Assembly: GCA_964554105.1 (NCBI GenBank)
Contig: CAZKNF010000037.1
Coordinates: 1-35,569, forward strand
Length of the DNA: 35,569 bases
Direction: 5' to 3'
DNA from: CAZKNF01 sp964554105
GTDB lineage: Bacteria > Bacteroidota > Rhodothermia > Rhodothermales > VXPQ01
The notes under the pieces were generated by a model that worked only from the letters and a program-made list of their open reading frames with translations, did no database searches and was not told the DNA's origin. Shown piece by piece: positions 8,767 through 16,536 of this stretch. How positions within the stretch are numbered: position 1 is the stretch's first letter; every line of letters begins with the position of its first letter. The position numbers and the translations under genes are program-made.

Positions 8767-9771
8767 CTACTGGATGGATCGCACCGCGCCCAGGCGGATC
8801 GGTGATTCTCCGGCCGACCTCAGAAGTTCGGCAGCACGTTCAACATCGCCTTGGCCAACGACTACGACGAGCCCGATTCCCAGGTTGAACGTCTTTCGCA
8901 TATCGTCTTCAGGTACTCCGCCGAGGCGCTGAATCAACTCGAAGACGGCGGGGCGCTCCCAGGCCGAGTAATCCACATCGCCCACCAGGCCGCGCGGAAT
9001 TACACGCTCGGTGTTCCCCGGAATACCTCCCCCGGTGACGTGAACGAGTCCACGCGCCAGCTGCGCGTCCACCAGCGTCCGGACGGCATCCAGGTAGGAT
9101 CGATGGACCTCGAGAAGAACGCTGCCCACAGACCGGCCTGCGAGTGCGTCCGGAGTGTCGTCCACGTCGAAATGCTCGAAGAGCACCTTGCGTGCGAGCG
9201 AATACCCATTTGTGTGAAGTCCGGTGGATGGAAGACCGATCAGGAGATCCCCCTCTTCGATCGCGCTGCCGTCAATGATGGCGTCTTTCTCAACGATCCC
9301 CACGATTGTGCCTGCCAGATCATATTCGCCCTCAGCGTACAGATCGGGCATTTCCGCCGTTTCGCCACCTATGAGAGCGCATTCGTTTGCCTTGCAGGCG
9401 ATCGCGAACCCGCGGACGACGTCCTCTGCAACGCCGGGATCGAGCTTTCCCGTCGAAAAATAATCGAGAAAGTACAGGGGCCGGGCACCGCATACGGCGA
9501 TGTCGTTTACGCAGTGGTTGACGAGATCTTGCCCGACTGTGTCGTGGCGACCAGCACGAAAGGCGACCTTCAGCTTCGTTCCAACGCCGTCGACGGATGA
9601 CACGAGCACGGGTCGTTTATATCGGCTCGCATCCAGCTCGAAAAAGGCACCGAACGACCCAATGTCCGCCATCACGCCCGGAGTGAACGTGTCCCGCACG
9701 AGCGGCTTGATTCGACGGAGGGTCTCGTCACCGGCCTCCAAATCGACTCCGGCGTCGCGGTACGTGGTCAT
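8767..9771 (-). CDS. purM: Phosphoribosylformylglycinamidine cyclo-ligase (AIR synthetase)
   Basis: Catalyses the ATP-dependent ring closure of FGAM to AIR, the fifth step of purine synthesis. Diagnostic segments run from TYRDAGVDLEAGD at the N terminus through SVDGVGTKLKVAF, GQDLVNHCVNDIAVCGARP and YFLDYFSTGKLD. They continue with ALIGGETAEMPDLY and PSTGLHTNGYSLAR to THVTGGG-like VHVTGGGIPGN (about 244-254) and MRKTFNLGIGLVVVV. The length of 334 residues is close to the family norm. It lies 38 nt downstream of the squalene-synthase-like gene, so it might be read from the aconitase transcript; other purine genes are not nearby. Confidence 0.95.
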   Translation of the reverse strand: MTTYRDAGVDLEAGDETLRRIKPLVRDTFTPGVMADIGSFGAFFELDASRYKRPVLVSSVDGVGTKLKVAFRAGRHDTVGQDLVNHCVNDIAVCGARPLYFLDYFSTGKLDPGVAEDVVRGFAIACKANECALIGGETAEMPDLYAEGEYDLAGTIVGIVEKDAIIDGSAIEEGDLLIGLPSTGLHTNGYSLARKVLFEHFDVDDTPDALAGRSVGSVLLEVHRSYLDAVRTLVDAQLARGLVHVTGGGIPGNTERVIPRGLVGDVDYSAWERPAVFELIQRLGGVPEDDMRKTFNLGIGLVVVVGQGDVERAAELLRSAGESPIRLGAVRSIQ

Positions 9772-9809
9772 AGTATGTTTGATCTTCTGGATGATTGTCG
9801 ATTTTTGCG

Positions 9810-10646
9810 TTACCGCGAACGAAAAGTTGTACGCCCGAATCTCGCCTGAAAGCGAACCTGGAATCGATGAAAGAGCGAAAGCGTGACTGGCTCGGACCAG
9901 ACGTCGTAGTCGCGGCGGGCAATTTCATTGAGCACCTCGAGACCGCCGATCCACCACCGTTTTACGGCATTCGAGTACCGCCTGGGCAGGTCGAGCACGA
10001 GTTGTTCACTCTGAGCGAACGCATCCTTTGCGCGAATGGTTTGCTTCCAGAGCAAACGCCGAACACCCTCCGTCATCTCACCCCTTCGCAAATCCTCAAT
10101 CTCGACTTCAGCGCGGCGAAGGTCCGATTGTGGAATGAATAGCCAGTCTCTCTCCAGGTCTTCCTTAAGGGTCACGAGGCGACCGGCCCAGAAGAATCCT
10201 GATGAAAACTCATCTACGTACCTGAGTTGCCACGATCCGGTTACCCCTGCCAGATGCGAGAGCATCCGGCCGTGCGCGTGCGCCCAATCAGAGATGAAAG
10301 CCGTGGCCGCTCTACTGTCGGTGAATCGTATGGATTCCTTAAAAAATTTTGCGGCGAGAATCTGGCGAGTCAGGAGATCGACAGGAAGCTCGTACGTCTC
10401 GACAGCGTCATACACGCGCCGCATGGTGTCTTCGGGCAGCGATCGCAGTGGTTGGCCCGCCTCCGCACGTGCGCTCTCAGATTCGAAGTAGGCCGCTAGA
10501 TCCGATCCGTCGAGGGACGGCGCATCAGCGTAGACCAGCCCTCTGTGAAAATCCCAGAGCGCTTCGGCGGATTCCTTCTTTTTGCGCGGCCATCCGTCGT
10601 TATAAAACGGTATCGGAAGCGACTTCTCCTTCGACTGTTCCGTCAC
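9810..10646 (-). CDS. Squalene/phytoene synthase-family protein lacking the canonical catalytic aspartates
   Basis: The middle and C-terminal parts follow the trans-isoprenyl diphosphate synthase fold of HpnC/CrtB-like enzymes. The regions YELPVDLLTRQILAAKFF, HGRMLSHLAGV, DLERDWLFIPQSDLRRAEV (164-182) and WWIGGLEVLNEIARRDYDVW (231-250) align by eye with the family. The first Asp-rich motif (DDxAD, expected near residue 35-45) is absent, replaced by FHRGLVYADAP. In the second motif the usual DxxxD reads TLKED, so only the second aspartate (Asp163) remains. The protein may therefore be inactive or act on another substrate. The GTG start at 10646 overlaps the aconitase stop (GTGA), implying translational coupling. 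I infer family membership from patterns; a profile search would settle it. Confidence 0.65.
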   Translation of the reverse strand: MTEQSKEKSLPIPFYNDGWPRKKKESAEALWDFHRGLVYADAPSLDGSDLAAYFESESARAEAGQPLRSLPEDTMRRVYDAVETYELPVDLLTRQILAAKFFKESIRFTDSRAATAFISDWAHAHGRMLSHLAGVTGSWQLRYVDEFSSGFFWAGRLVTLKEDLERDWLFIPQSDLRRAEVEIEDLRRGEMTEGVRRLLWKQTIRAKDAFAQSEQLVLDLPRRYSNAVKRWWIGGLEVLNEIARRDYDVWSEPVTLSLFHRFQVRFQARFGRTTFRSR

Positions 10647-12598
10647 GCCACCTCCATGTGCCGCCTCACAACGCTGATTTGGCTTCCGGCCAGTACCATC
10701 TCCACTTCCCGTCGGGTCAAATCGTGCTCGACGTCGAACATCGTATCCTTCGTACGATTATGCACATTCATACGCGAACCGGATGAGACGGCGTCTGGCA
10801 ACCCTTCAATCGACAGGTCATCCTGCTGATCGACGAGGTTGAAATCGTCGGGATTCGCGAAGGTGAGCGGAAGTATACCGAAATTGGCCAGATTCTGCCG
10901 GTGAATCCGCGCGAAAGATTTCACGATCACGATACGCAGACCGAGATATCGCGGCGCGATCGCGGCGTGCTCGCGGCTCGAACCCTGGCCGTAATTCTCG
11001 CCTCCCACCACAACGAATCCGCTCTCTTTATACTCCATCGCACGATCGTAGAAGGTATCGTCAACCTGCTCAAAGACGAACTTGCTGATCTCGGGGATGT
11101 TACTGCGGAACGGCAGAATGCGTGAGCCGGCGGGCATGATTTCATCCGTCGAAAGATCGTCGCCGACCTTGAGCATCACAGGTCCTGAAAACGCATCCGG
11201 CAGTTCTTGGAAATCAGGCAGTGAGATGATGTTCGGCCCCTTCTCCAGCTCGATGGCGCCGGTATCCTCCTGCGGTGGGAGGAGCTGATCCACATTTATC
11301 TTGATCTCGCTCGGCTCCTTTACGCGCGGATACGTCATCCCATAAAGATCTTCGAGCTCGCGCGGATCCGTAATGCGGCCGGTAAGTGCGGATGCTGCCG
11401 CTGTCTCCGGACTGCAAAGATAGACCGCATCTTCCCTGGTCCCGGATCGTCCTGCAAAATTTCGCGGAACGGTACGCAGGCTGATTCGCCCGGATGCCGG
11501 CGCCTGACCCATTCCGATGCAGCCGTTGCATCCCGTCTGGTGCACGCGCGCTCCGGATCGCGTCAGCATCTGCAGATATCCATGCTCCATCAGGTTTTCC
11601 AGAATCTGTCTGGACGTCGGATTGATATCGAACGAAACGCGGTCGTGAACCTGTCTTCCGTCTACGATCATTGCCGCCACGGCGAAGTCGCGGAAGCCCG
11701 GATTCGCCGACGAGCCGACATACGTCTGATAGATCTCCTTGCCTGCCTCTTGACGCACCGGGACGACGTTTCCGGGACTCGACGGCCGGGCGATGAGCGG
11801 CTCGAGCGTGGATAAGTCGATCTCTTCGTGCTCGTCGTACGTCGCGCCTTCATCCGCAACGAGTTCGGTCCAGTCTTCCTCTCGGCGCTGAGATTTCAGA
11901 AACCTGCGTACTTCCTCGTCGGACGGAAAAACAGTGGACGTTGCGCCCAGCTCCGTTCCCATATTCGCAATGACGTGGCGGTCCATCGCTGACAGATTTG
12001 CGAGTCCGGGACCGTAGTACTCGATGATTGTACCCATCCCGCCGTCGACGTCGTGCCGCCGCAGCATCTCGAGGATGACGTCTTTTGCACTGACCCAATC
12101 CGGTAGATCACCCACGAGTCGAACGCCCCATATTCTGGGCATGTGAATGTGATATGGCTTGCCCGCCATCGCCATGGCCACCTCGAGTCCGCCGGCACCC
12201 ATGGCTAGCATTCCGATGGCACCGGCTGCGGGGGTGTGGCTATCAGATCCCAGCAAGGTCTTGCCCGGTTTCCCGAAACGTTCCTGATGAACCGGATGAC
12301 TCACACCGTTACCTGGACGACTGTACCACACGCCGAATTTCTTGGAGGCGCTCCGAAGAAAAAGGTGGTCGTCCGGATTCTTATAATCGGTCTGGAGGAG
12401 GTTATGATCGACGTACTGCGCTGATACCTCGGTCCTGACTCGGGGCACTCCCATGGCCTCGAATTCGAGCATCACCATGGTACCCGTTGCATCCTGCGTG
12501 AGCGTCTGGTCGATCTTGAGTGCGATCTCCGCGCCGGGCTTCATCTCACCGTCGACGAGGTGGCTTTCGATCAATTTCCGGGCGACATTTTGAGCCAT
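10643..12598 (-). CDS. Aconitate hydratase (short, Aquifex-like class)
   Basis: Interconverts citrate and isocitrate through a 4Fe-4S cluster. The 651 residues are far fewer than the ~890 of AcnA. Motifs include GSDSHTPAAGAIGMLAMGAGG (118-138), INPTSRQILENL (325-336), TGCNGCIGMGQAP (Cys357 and Cys360) and, in the swivel domain, GENYGQGSSREHAA (533-546). Where mitochondrial aconitase has its first cluster cysteine (GSCTN), this protein reads VGSSANPG (294-301), so a serine occupies that site. The ATG at 12598 is chosen over an upstream in-frame start because GAGG stands 6 nt before it and homology begins at MAQNVARKLIESHL. The stop overlaps the next gene. Confidence 0.9.
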   Translation of the reverse strand: MAQNVARKLIESHLVDGEMKPGAEIALKIDQTLTQDATGTMVMLEFEAMGVPRVRTEVSAQYVDHNLLQTDYKNPDDHLFLRSASKKFGVWYSRPGNGVSHPVHQERFGKPGKTLLGSDSHTPAAGAIGMLAMGAGGLEVAMAMAGKPYHIHMPRIWGVRLVGDLPDWVSAKDVILEMLRRHDVDGGMGTIIEYYGPGLANLSAMDRHVIANMGTELGATSTVFPSDEEVRRFLKSQRREEDWTELVADEGATYDEHEEIDLSTLEPLIARPSSPGNVVPVRQEAGKEIYQTYVGSSANPGFRDFAVAAMIVDGRQVHDRVSFDINPTSRQILENLMEHGYLQMLTRSGARVHQTGCNGCIGMGQAPASGRISLRTVPRNFAGRSGTREDAVYLCSPETAAASALTGRITDPRELEDLYGMTYPRVKEPSEIKINVDQLLPPQEDTGAIELEKGPNIISLPDFQELPDAFSGPVMLKVGDDLSTDEIMPAGSRILPFRSNIPEISKFVFEQVDDTFYDRAMEYKESGFVVVGGENYGQGSSREHAAIAPRYLGLRIVIVKSFARIHRQNLANFGILPLTFANPDDFNLVDQQDDLSIEGLPDAVSSGSRMNVHNRTKDTMFDVEHDLTRREVEMVLAGSQISVVRRHMEVA

Positions 12599-12604
12599 GC
12601 TGGA

Positions 12605-12608
12605 CCTC
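12605..12608 (-). promoter_or_regulatory. Shine-Dalgarno site deciding the aconitase start
   Basis: TGAGGT on the minus strand, with GAGG 6 nt before the ATG at 12598. It supports the 651-residue form over the longer frame that could open at 12706 and would add 36 non-homologous residues. Confidence 0.6.
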
Positions 12609-12772
12609 AGAACGTGTGCTGGGCGGCGTATGTGTTGCGGATCTTTTACAGGCAACATCGGAGATTGATCGAATCCAATCTGTCTACAGACGCACCGTGA
12701 CAGCATTGTATCGACGCCCTTACGACTCGTTGGGGCGCTCTCGGCCGACGGGGCCCGACGCGAGTCGCCACG

Positions 12773-13558
12773 TCATCCTTGCTTCCAGGGTGGATCTTTT
12801 TTGTCGAGAAAAGCAGCGATTCCGGCACGACAGTCCGCGGTCTTTCGAGCTGCGGCATTGACTTCTGCCGCGTGAGCGAGCGCCTCGTGCAGACTGGTCC
12901 CTGGAAGTTCGGCGAGAAACCGCTTGGTCATCCCGATAGCGGCGCCGCTTGTCTCTCTGGCGATCTCGTCGGCAAGCTCTTGGACGGCCGTGGTCAGTTC
13001 GCTCGCCGGGACGGCGCGCGTGATCAAACCTGCATCGGCCGCCTCTTGTGCACTAATGGTGTGTCCCCGCAGGAAAAGTTCGCGCGCGGGAGCTCCGGCA
13101 ATTTTCCGAAGCACAAAGACCGACACGATCGCCGGCACGAAGCCGATGCGAACTTCCGGAAATCCGAATTTTGCTTCTTCTGCGGCGATCGAAAGGTCGC
13201 AAACGGCGGCGAGTCCGCATCCGCCTCCCATAGCGTGGCCGTTTATACTTGCAATAACGGCTTTCGGATGAAGATAGATCTGGGCGAATAGATCAGCCAA
13301 TCTACGCGAGTCTTCCCTATTTTCATCGAGTGTAGCGTCCTGCAGCTGTTGCAGCGACTCGAGATCCGCCCCCGCTGAAAAGGTGTTGCCGGCGCCGGTG
13401 ATCACGACGCACCGCACGGTCTCATCTTCTTCCGCTCGTCGGAGCCCTTCGCCCAGCCCTTCAATAATTTCTACGTTGAGCGCGTTGCGCCTATCAAGCC
13501 GTTGAAGCGTAATAGTGGCTACCTTGCCGTTTCGAAGGTAATGAATGGCGTCGTCCAT
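12773..13558 (-). CDS. Enoyl-CoA hydratase/isomerase family protein (LiuC/methylglutaconyl-CoA hydratase-like)
   Basis: A crotonase-fold enzyme acting on an acyl-CoA. The oxyanion-hole segments are clear: RRNALN, FSAGADLESL (60-69) and INGHAMGGGCGLAAVCDLSI (105-124), followed by KFGFPEVRIGFVPA (130-143). Of the two catalytic glutamates of rat enoyl-CoA hydratase, the second is kept (Glu135 in FPEV). The first is replaced by Gly115 (GGGCGL instead of GGGCEL). That pattern, and the VPAxVSxFVLRKI stretch, resemble the LiuC/AtuE group that hydrates methylglutaconyl-type CoA esters, but substrate cannot be assigned. At 261 residues it is full length. It lies 174 bp upstream of aconitase and is divergent from the LD-carboxypeptidase gene. 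Confidence 0.85.
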   Translation of the reverse strand: MDDAIHYLRNGKVATITLQRLDRRNALNVEIIEGLGEGLRRAEEDETVRCVVITGAGNTFSAGADLESLQQLQDATLDENREDSRRLADLFAQIYLHPKAVIASINGHAMGGGCGLAAVCDLSIAAEEAKFGFPEVRIGFVPAIVSVFVLRKIAGAPARELFLRGHTISAQEAADAGLITRAVPASELTTAVQELADEIARETSGAAIGMTKRFLAELPGTSLHEALAHAAEVNAAARKTADCRAGIAAFLDKKDPPWKQG

Positions 13559-13865
13559 GCGAGATCAGGGCTGAACATTGCGTCGTGGGACCCTATGGCG
13601 GAGGATCTCAGACGTGGCGGCCACCCCTGCGGTTGCATATATGCGGGCCGGTCTGCTCATGGCGACGCCGTCGACGCCTTGATGCCGACGGAAGGATGGA
13701 GGTCGATCAGCACGAGATGGATCTCTGGAATTACTATCTTGCGGATGCTCGTTTAGTTAGAGTTCCCCATCCTACCGTCACCTTTGCCCAGGCGCTATCG
13801 CAGCGCCTTCGTAACTTACCGGCGGCCTTCCTGGAACGAAGCGGTAGTACAGCCATTGATCGGGT
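13559..13865. other. Divergent intergenic region, 307 bp
   Basis: Separates the minus-strand enoyl-CoA hydratase from the plus-strand LD-carboxypeptidase and should carry both promoters, which I could not pin down. It contains a perfect 7 bp hairpin AGGCGCT/AGCGCCT with a 5 nt loop at 13790-13808, without a T run. It also holds a doubtful small frame (13696-13869). Confidence 0.5.
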
Positions 13866-13869
13866 ATGA
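13696..13869 (+). CDS. Possible small leader ORF upstream of LD-carboxypeptidase (doubtful)
   Basis: A 57-codon frame beginning MEVDQHEMDLWNYYLADARL and ending with TGA inside an ATGA overlap with the LD-carboxypeptidase start at 13866. The overlap is the main argument for a real, translationally coupled frame. GGAAGG sits directly against the ATG, too close for a normal Shine-Dalgarno spacing, and I recognise no family. A longer version could open at 13585. It is as likely to be a chance frame across the promoter region. Confidence 0.2.
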   Translation: MEVDQHEMDLWNYYLADARLVRVPHPTVTFAQALSQRLRNLPAAFLERSGSTAIDRV

Positions 13870-14915
13870 AGATTTCACGGCGGGGATTTTGTGCACTGGC
13901 GGGACTGGCGGCTCCTTTCGCGCTCGCTCATCGTGCGCATTCGGTGACGGGCGAGCCTTCGCCGGATACGCTACTCAAGCCTCCGCGCCTGCGCAGGGGT
14001 GACACTGTCGGACTCATCAGTCCTGGCGGTGCAATCTTTCGACCATCTACGATTCGGAGCGTACAGAGAACCCTGAACAGGATCGGGCTGAACTCCGTCC
14101 TGGGCCAGCATGCGTTGAAACGAAGGGGTTATCTGGCGGGGGCGGATGTCGCGAGGGCGGCGGATCTCAATCATATGTTCGCCGATCCACGGATCGACGC
14201 GGTCCTCGCCCTTCGCGGCGGCTGGGGTTGCAATCGCATCCTTCCGCTTCTCAACTACGACATCATCCGCAGCAACCCGAAGATTTTGATGGGCTACAGC
14301 GACATCACGTCGCTGCTCATCGCCCTCTACGCTCGTGCCGGACTCGTCAGCTTCCATGGCCCAGTCGGCATATCCACATGGAATGACGTCACTGTGGATT
14401 ACGTCCGACGCGTACTCTTCGAAGGCGAGTCCGTGACAATGACGAATCCGCGGCACGTGGGGCCGCCTCGCGTGCAGCAACAATACCGGACCGACACCAT
14501 CACTCCGGGAAAAGCGCGAGGTCGGCTCATTGGCGGTAATCTGAGCGTGCTCGTGTCGATGATCGGGTCTCAGTATTTGCCCGATTGGGACGACGTGATC
14601 CTCTTTCTGGAGGATACCGACGAAGACATTTACCGAATCGACCGCATGTTGACGCAGCTTTCGATGGCAGATGTCCTGCCGCGGCTCGCCGGCGTGGTGT
14701 TCGGGAAATGCACGAACTGCGAGGCTGAAAATCGCGCCCGGTCCCTCACGCTGGCGGAGGTCTTCGAGGACCATTTCAAACCGCTCGGTATACCTTGCTG
14801 GTACGGAGCGATGATCGGGCACATCAGCGACAAGTTCACTGTCCCCGTAGGCGTCTTGGCTGAGATAGATGCATCGGCGGGAACGATCACTCTGCTGGAA
14901 GCGGCCGTGAGCTGA
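13866..14915 (+). CDS. LD-carboxypeptidase, peptidase family S66, with Tat-type signal
   Basis: Cleaves the L,D bond of murein tetrapeptides, a step in peptidoglycan recycling or remodelling. The S66 triad is visible: nucleophile Ser145 in MGYSDIT, Glu249 in FLEDTDED and His319 in MIGHISDK. Other family segments are GDTVGLISPGG (45-55), VLALRGGWGCNRILP (113-127) and ARGRLIGGNLSVL (217-229). The N terminus SRRGFCALAGLAAPFALAHRAHS is a twin-arginine signal, so the enzyme is probably exported folded, unlike the cytoplasmic E. coli LdcA. Family members can instead be microcin-immunity (MccF-like) proteins, but those lack an export signal. It stands alone on the plus strand before the Ada-AlkA gene. 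Confidence 0.85.
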   Translation: MKISRRGFCALAGLAAPFALAHRAHSVTGEPSPDTLLKPPRLRRGDTVGLISPGGAIFRPSTIRSVQRTLNRIGLNSVLGQHALKRRGYLAGADVARAADLNHMFADPRIDAVLALRGGWGCNRILPLLNYDIIRSNPKILMGYSDITSLLIALYARAGLVSFHGPVGISTWNDVTVDYVRRVLFEGESVTMTNPRHVGPPRVQQQYRTDTITPGKARGRLIGGNLSVLVSMIGSQYLPDWDDVILFLEDTDEDIYRIDRMLTQLSMADVLPRLAGVVFGKCTNCEAENRARSLTLAEVFEDHFKPLGIPCWYGAMIGHISDKFTVPVGVLAEIDASAGTITLLEAAVS

Positions 14916-14951
14916 TGACCGTCATACGTCATCCGACGTGCGCCCTCCATA

Positions 14952-14997
14952 GACACATGCGCATTTCCGTGTCCGATAATGGCCGGACGCATGTCTC
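14952..14997. repeat. Inverted repeat upstream of the Ada-AlkA fusion gene
   Basis: Arms GACACATGCG (14952-14961) and CGCATGTCTC (14988-14997) are complementary at 9 of 10 positions. Inside them GTCCG and CGGAC also pair. It ends 21 nt before the start at 15019. It could be a leader hairpin or the site of the gene's own AraC-type domain, which is inference from position only. Confidence 0.3.
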
Positions 14998-15018
14998 GGA
15001 TCGAAATATCATTGATGC

Positions 15019-16488
15019 ATGACGCACGACAGCTCCGCACTTTACAACGCGCTTGAGTCCCGCGATCCGCGATTTGACGGATTGTTCTTCGTAGGCGTAA
15101 CCTCGACGGGCATCTACTGCCGCCCGATCTGCACGGCCAGAACGCCCAGGGCGGCGCACTGCCGCTTCTTTACGAGTGCGGCGGCGGCGGAAAAAGCATC
15201 CTTTCGCCCCTGTCTGCGCTGCCGGCCGGAACTGGCGCCCGGTTCCGCACCGGTGGACGACGCAAAACGTATCGCCGGCCGGGTAGCATATCACGTCTGG
15301 GAAGGCATGCTCGATGAGGGAGCCGGAGTGGAGGATCTCGCCGCTCAGTTCGAGCTGAGCTCCCGCCAGGTACGCCGCATCGTCAAAAAGGAGCTCGGCG
15401 TATCCCCGATGGAGCTAATTCAGACCCGCCGACTGCTTCTCGCGAAGCAGCTGCTTACTGAAACGACGCTTCAGATTATCGAGGTGGCGTACGCGAGCGG
15501 GTTCTCGAGCCTGCGCCGCTTCAACGATGCATTCCGGAAGCGCTACGGAATGCCGCCGACCCGGCTGCGGAACGCGTCCGGCGATGCGTCCGATCCGTTA
15601 GAATCGCCAGAGACCCTCACGCTTCAGCTGGACTACCGTCCCCCGTTTGATTGGCCGGGCCTACTCTCATTTCTTGGCAAGCGTGCCATGCAGAACGTCG
15701 AAATGATTCAGGACGACGCGTACTTCCGAACGGTCGCCCTCGAAGATTTCAGCGGCTGGATATGTGTCCGCCATGCCCCGACGACGAGCGCTCTGAAGAT
15801 TCACGTAACGCATTCGTTGGCGCCTGCCCTTCCTGGTGTCCTCCGGCGGATTCGGCAGGTCTTCGACTTGAGTGCGCGTCCGGATGTGATTGCCGGGCAA
15901 CTTACTCGGGATGAGCTTCTGGCGGATGCCGTTGGGAGCAATCCGGGGCTGCGCGTCCCTGGAGCCTTCGACGGGTTTGAACTCGCGGTGCGGGCCATTC
16001 TCGGCCAGCAGATCAGCGTAAAAGCTGCGACGACTCTGGCGGGCCGTTTCGCGAAGGCTTTCGGAGATCCGATCGACACGCCGCATGCAACGCTGTCTCG
16101 CATTAGTCCCACCCCACAGCGAGTTGCGGCGGCCGATGTTCAGGAAGTAGCGGCGCTCGGCATCGTTCGCACGCGAGCCGCCAGTATCGTGCACCTCGCA
16201 AAAGAAGTAGCCTCCGGCCGTCTGTCCATCGAGGCTGGGGCACGTCCGGACTCGACAATCGAACAACTCGTGGCGCTGCCCGGCATCGGCCCCTGGACGG
16301 CGCATTACATCGCGATGAGGGCGCTACGGTGGCCTGATGCGTTTCCCAGCGCCGACATTGCATTGCGGAACCGCCTCGGCGGCGTAACAGCCGCTCAGGC
16401 CGAGACCCTATCACAGGCGTGGCGACCCTGGCGAAGCTACGCCACGCTTCATTTGTGGGAAAGCACACACCAGAACGTAAGAGCATAA
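15019..16488 (+). CDS. alkA: Ada methyl-acceptor domain / AraC HTH / AlkA DNA-3-methyladenine glycosylase fusion
   Basis: A three-part alkylation-damage protein of 489 residues, similar in design to the ~500-residue AlkA fusions of actinobacteria. Residues 1-75 form the Ada zinc domain that takes methyl groups from phosphotriesters: GIYCRPIC with Cys34 and Cys38, then FRPCLRCRPE with Cys65 and Cys68. Residues ~82-186 carry an AraC-type helix-turn-helix (AAQFELSSRQVRRIVKKELG, then IIEVAYASGFSSLRRFNDAFRKRYGMPP). Residues ~200-310 are AlkA_N. The rest is the HhH-GPD glycosylase: FELAVRAILGQQIS, the hairpin LVALPGIGPWTAHYIAMRAL, and catalytic Asp446 in FPSADIAL. There is no O6-alkylguanine transferase domain (no PCHRV). 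It likely controls its own gene. It converges on thrC. Confidence 0.92.
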   Translation: MTHDSSALYNALESRDPRFDGLFFVGVTSTGIYCRPICTARTPRAAHCRFFTSAAAAEKASFRPCLRCRPELAPGSAPVDDAKRIAGRVAYHVWEGMLDEGAGVEDLAAQFELSSRQVRRIVKKELGVSPMELIQTRRLLLAKQLLTETTLQIIEVAYASGFSSLRRFNDAFRKRYGMPPTRLRNASGDASDPLESPETLTLQLDYRPPFDWPGLLSFLGKRAMQNVEMIQDDAYFRTVALEDFSGWICVRHAPTTSALKIHVTHSLAPALPGVLRRIRQVFDLSARPDVIAGQLTRDELLADAVGSNPGLRVPGAFDGFELAVRAILGQQISVKAATTLAGRFAKAFGDPIDTPHATLSRISPTPQRVAAADVQEVAALGIVRTRAASIVHLAKEVASGRLSIEAGARPDSTIEQLVALPGIGPWTAHYIAMRALRWPDAFPSADIALRNRLGGVTAAQAETLSQAWRPWRSYATLHLWESTHQNVRA

Positions 16489-16536
16489 CTCTCTGGGCGC
16501 CGGGGAAACTCCGAGCAAAACCCGACCAGATATACG

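Noticed and set aside
12599..12706. N-terminal extension of aconitase to 12706
   Set aside because: The 36 extra residues look non-coding and a Shine-Dalgarno site precedes the ATG at 12598.
16501..16513. Short hairpin CGGGG/CTCCG between the Ada-AlkA gene and thrC as a bidirectional terminator
   Set aside because: Only 5 bp with a G-U pair and no T run on either strand.
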